A stretch of 64,000 nucleotides of DNA from CAWFQB01 sp965277875. GTDB taxonomy: Bacteria > Armatimonadota > Chthonomonadetes > Chthonomonadales > Chthonomonadaceae. The number at the start of each line of letters is the position of its first letter. Position 1 is the first letter of the stretch. Made by a program: the position numbers and the translations under genes. The stretch is from contig CBDIDV010000002.1 in assembly GCA_965277875.1 (NCBI GenBank), forward strand, positions 2,790,001-2,854,000, written 5' to 3'. Positions 61,451 to 64,000 of the stretch are shown one piece after another. The notes beneath the pieces were generated by a model. The model was not told the origin of the DNA, ran no database searches, and saw only the letters and a list, made by a program, of their open reading frames with translations.

Positions 61451-62488
61451 TCACGCGTCGTTGGAAGTATCTCTGGTAGGTTCGGGTTCCTCGCGGATAC
61501 AGCCGTCGTTCATCCAGCAGCCTGCAAAGGGGCCGTCCGTCTGGCGCGACAGCAGGAACACGTACACGCCCCGCGTACCGTCCGCGCCCACGATATGAAC
61601 GCGCTGCTTGGCCGTGTCGCCCTCTATGGCAATCGGGTCGTAAGCGATGCTTTTGCAGTTGAGCATCGGCAGGTACGCGGGCGCTTTCACGATGCCGATG
61701 AAATGGTCGAGCGGGCCGGTCGCCTGCTTATTATCGGGCGAGGCGAACGCGAACGTGGTTTCTATACCCGCATCTCTATGCGGCGTATCATTGTGCTGCA
61801 GGGCTTCCATCTGCGTCCGTACCACCTGCGCGGGCGTCAGGTTCTTGTTGGGCAGATTCTTGTTAAGTGTGGTTTTATTGGACGGAGTTTTATTGGATGC
61901 GGTTTTGCCGGACTTGTTCCGGGCGCTGACTGCCCCGGTCTTTGCATCTGAGTCAGGCGCGGACGACGAAACTTCTACGGCGTCCTTGCCACCCATTTTG
62001 CTGGCGCGCTGTCGCATTTCAGCGCGGCGCATGGGCATGGCGTCAATCAGGCCGAACAACTGCTCCGAAGAGATGGGATGGTCCGAGGTATAGGCGGTAT
62101 GCCCGTCCTTGCCGATCAGCACCACCTTGAATTGACCGGGCGTAACGGCAAAGCGGCGGCGCAGATCAGGGGCGTCGCCGCTTCCCTCGATATGTGTGCC
62201 GATGCTCTGACCCTTGCCGTCGCCCAGGGCGTAGATGAGGGTCAGTTCACGCTCGTTCAGGCCCGCCGTCTGCGTCTTGAGCAGGGAAAACTGCCGCTGA
62301 TAGCGGGCATCCTCGCGCCCGCGCGCAAAGACAAGCAGCACACGGTTACGGTTGCGGTACGCCTGCAAAGTATCGCGTCCGGTCTGCGCCTGCACATCGA
62401 GGCCGGAACCCAGGACACAGGCCGCGCCCAGTCCCGCCCCCACTGCCCCTGCCGCCTTCCACGCGCCCGCCATCTTGCCCTTTTGCAT
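61451..62488 (-). CDS. DUF4174-DUF4864 fusion, exported
   Basis: 345 residues; AAGGAG before the ATG. A signal peptide (about 1-35) is followed by a thioredoxin-like DUF4174 domain (about 38-160: NRVLLVFARGREDARYQRQF, FKVVLIGKDG, LFGLIDAMPMRRAEMR). An Asn-Lys-Thr-rich repetitive linker runs about 185-220. A DUF4864-like domain covers about 220-335 (VVRTQMEALQHND, FAFASPDN, and FAGCWMNDGC). Both domain assignments come from recognised sequence patterns. Probably periplasmic. Confidence 0.75.
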   Translation of the reverse strand: MQKGKMAGAWKAAGAVGAGLGAACVLGSGLDVQAQTGRDTLQAYRNRNRVLLVFARGREDARYQRQFSLLKTQTAGLNERELTLIYALGDGKGQSIGTHIEGSGDAPDLRRRFAVTPGQFKVVLIGKDGHTAYTSDHPISSEQLFGLIDAMPMRRAEMRQRASKMGGKDAVEVSSSAPDSDAKTGAVSARNKSGKTASNKTPSNKTTLNKNLPNKNLTPAQVVRTQMEALQHNDTPHRDAGIETTFAFASPDNKQATGPLDHFIGIVKAPAYLPMLNCKSIAYDPIAIEGDTAKQRVHIVGADGTRGVYVFLLSRQTDGPFAGCWMNDGCIREEPEPTRDTSNDA

Positions 62489-62744
62489 TTCGCGCTCTCC
62501 TTTGCCTGTAACACCTGTGACATACGTTTAACGACCCTATATCATCGGTACGAACGTATCCTGTGATTTGTTCAGCGCACCTCTCACCATGCGAATATGT
62601 TTAACGCCGCGCAATGGATCGAACAGGATTCAACGGCTGCATCAGGCAGTCGCGGCGGGTCTGCATACGTAATCCTTCCGAGTCATTCCGAATAGACCGA
62701 ACGCGGCGGCTCCGACGTGTCTGTGAGTTGATGTGTTTGTGAGT

Positions 62745-64000
62745 TCAACGGGCAGGCGGGGCGGCGTGACCGTTCGCGCCGTCCGCAAGCCGCCGTAGTT
62801 CCTCGGACACGAGCAGCAGGGCGCGGCCCTGATGGTACGCTTCCGTCCACTGGTCGCTTTTGACGTGTCCGGGCGGGGGGGTGCCGTCCGCCTTGACGGT
62901 GGGATACCAGCCGCCGTAGCGCTTGTCTATCTGGTACTTTTGTATCCACTGCCACTGCCGGTTGAACGCCTCCCAATACTTTGCCGTCTCTTTGCCGTAG
63001 CGGGCGTGCATCAGGGCCAGCGCGTTCAGGCCCTCGCCCTGCGTCCACCATATCTTTTCCGTAACGACGGGCGGGCCAAAAGCCGTCCCGGTATCGTAGA
63101 AGCCGCCGCGCTCCGCGTCCCAACCGTACTCCAGGGCGTGGTCTACGAGCATTCGCGCTATTGTCCACGTTGGCGCGTCGTTGGGCTTGCCCAGCACGGA
63201 CGCGCTTTCGGTCAGCAGGAACGCGGTCTCGACATCATGCCCAAAGCTGTCATGGTCGGGAATGGGCCGCCAGTCGGGCGTATAAAACAGGTTCATGCAC
63301 CCCGGCGCGACCGCGATGCGATCCCGCACCAGCCCGAATATCTCCTGTGCGCGCTTTTTCAAGCCCGCGTCGGGCCAGATTTCAACCAGCGCGGTCAGCG
63401 CTTCCAGCACATGGATGTGCGTATTCATGGACTTGTAGCCATAATGCGTGCCGATGAAATCGTTTTGCGCGTCGGACGCATTGGAAGCGGGCGCGAGGAT
63501 AGGCCTGCCCATCCGGGACAGTGCCTCGTAATACCCGCCGTGCGCTTTGTCGTGCGCATGAATTTCTATCCAGGCATACGCGCGTTTGGCGAGGGCGAGC
63601 GCGCGTTCATCATGCGTGGCCTGATAACACGCGCACGCCGCATAGATACCGAACGCGACTCCGTAAACATGTTTCTCCCCGCCGCGCTGTGGTGCGCCAC
63701 CCGGCTCCAAACCCCAGAAAAAGCCGCCGTTCTGAGTGTCCCACAGGTGGTCGTCGAGAAACGCGAGACCGTGACGGGCGTACTCCTGATATGTCCCGGC
63801 CTCGGCGGGGTAGCGCAGCGCGGCCTGCGCGGCTACCCACGTCAAGCGAGATTGGTAGACGATGGACTTGTCGCCAAGCGGGTCGCGCGTCCAGTCCTCG
63901 CGAAAATTCTGATAAAATCCGCCGCCCATCCCCCCGGTCGTCCTGTCTACGGCGGCGGGAAACCACTTCGTCAGCACATGCGTTTTGAAGTTCGCTTCCA
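62745..64000 (-). CDS. N-acylglucosamine 2-epimerase (AGE) family protein (5' end beyond window)
   Basis: The frame is open to the right edge, so the start is missing; at least 418 residues are present. An (alpha/alpha)6 barrel is indicated by LTKWFPAAVDRTTGGMGGG, YGYKSMNTHIHVLEALTAL, PDHDSFGHDVETAFLL and EKIWWTQGEGLNAL. The last two match the active-site His segments of AGE and cellobiose 2-epimerases, so the substrate may be GlcNAc/ManNAc or a beta-1,4-disaccharide. No signal peptide can be assessed. Confidence 0.88.
   Translation of the reverse strand, partial: EANFKTHVLTKWFPAAVDRTTGGMGGGFYQNFREDWTRDPLGDKSIVYQSRLTWVAAQAALRYPAEAGTYQEYARHGLAFLDDHLWDTQNGGFFWGLEPGGAPQRGGEKHVYGVAFGIYAACACYQATHDERALALAKRAYAWIEIHAHDKAHGGYYEALSRMGRPILAPASNASDAQNDFIGTHYGYKSMNTHIHVLEALTALVEIWPDAGLKKRAQEIFGLVRDRIAVAPGCMNLFYTPDWRPIPDHDSFGHDVETAFLLTESASVLGKPNDAPTWTIARMLVDHALEYGWDAERGGFYDTGTAFGPPVVTEKIWWTQGEGLNALALMHARYGKETAKYWEAFNRQWQWIQKYQIDKRYGGWYPTVKADGTPPPGHVKSDQWTEAYHQGRALLLVSEELRRLADGANGHAAPPAR

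Overview
The window looks like chromosome of an Armatimonadota bacterium (GC around 58-60%). The best marker is the DUF1559 pseudopilin at 22663-23517. Its N-terminal helix continues into an FPVFAQAREKARQ-type segment, a form I associate with Armatimonadota rather than Planctomycetota. Two PEP-CTERM proteins, three Uma2-family genes, a DUF1501/DUF1800 pair, many Tat-type leaders and frequent TTG/GTG starts fit the same picture. This placement is inference from gene content; no rRNA gene is present.

Layout. 1-15 kb: a DUF1501/DUF1800 pair, a double GNAT protein, a lipoprotein-type acetyl-xylan esterase with a consensus promoter, a translationally coupled three-gene minus-strand operon (FAH hydrolase, membrane protein, flavin reductase), an ECF sigma/anti-sigma pair, a polysaccharide deacetylase, an HD-GYP response regulator, tRNA-Leu(CAA) and a ThuA protein. 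15-23.5 kb: a surface or secreted phosphatase region. Four CTTAAC-type repeats with exact 11-bp spacing (a Pho-box-like array) precede a PEP-CTERM protein and a beta-propeller/phosphoesterase protein; a second such protein and a pseudopilin follow. 23.6-34 kb: a sugar isomerase coupled to an MFS transporter, a second MFS gene, Uma2, YajQ, ParB, a TolB-like protein, ribosomal L25 and ArgH. 34-38.2 kb: gene debris (a paralogue fragment and an ISAs1-like transposase remnant), a second PEP-CTERM protein and four tRNA genes (Asp, Val, Glu, Leu). 38.2-46.7 kb: uvsE interrupted by an in-frame TGA, an isocitrate dehydrogenase-like gene, a putative restriction-modification pair flanked by two related Uma2 genes, malate dehydrogenase and toxin-antitoxin genes, one of them truncated. 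46.7-64 kb: a GHMP kinase/UDPGP fusion coupled to a GalU-like nucleotidyltransferase, two STN-domain proteins, a carbohydrate block (phytanoyl-dioxygenase family, sugar isomerase, GH36-like alpha-galactosidase, CE1 esterase, AraC regulator), a GNAT protein with a recent internal duplication, a DUF2892/ECF sigma pair, a DUF4174-DUF4864 fusion and a partial AGE-family epimerase.

Working together: idh and mdh supply TCA-cycle steps. The alpha-galactosidase, esterases, isomerases, AraC regulator and epimerase suggest growth on plant-type polysaccharides. The propeller/phosphoesterase genes suggest phosphate scavenging at the cell surface under Pho-type control.

The most unusual layer is repeat structure. 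At least eight loci carry degenerate short tandem repeats held in exact 7-nt register, including inside two coding regions and between two tRNA genes. They resemble the STRR heptamer repeats known from filamentous cyanobacteria. Longer elements (a 27-bp inverted repeat enclosing three 25-bp tandem copies, and a 23-bp inverted repeat spanning 147 bp) lie between genes.
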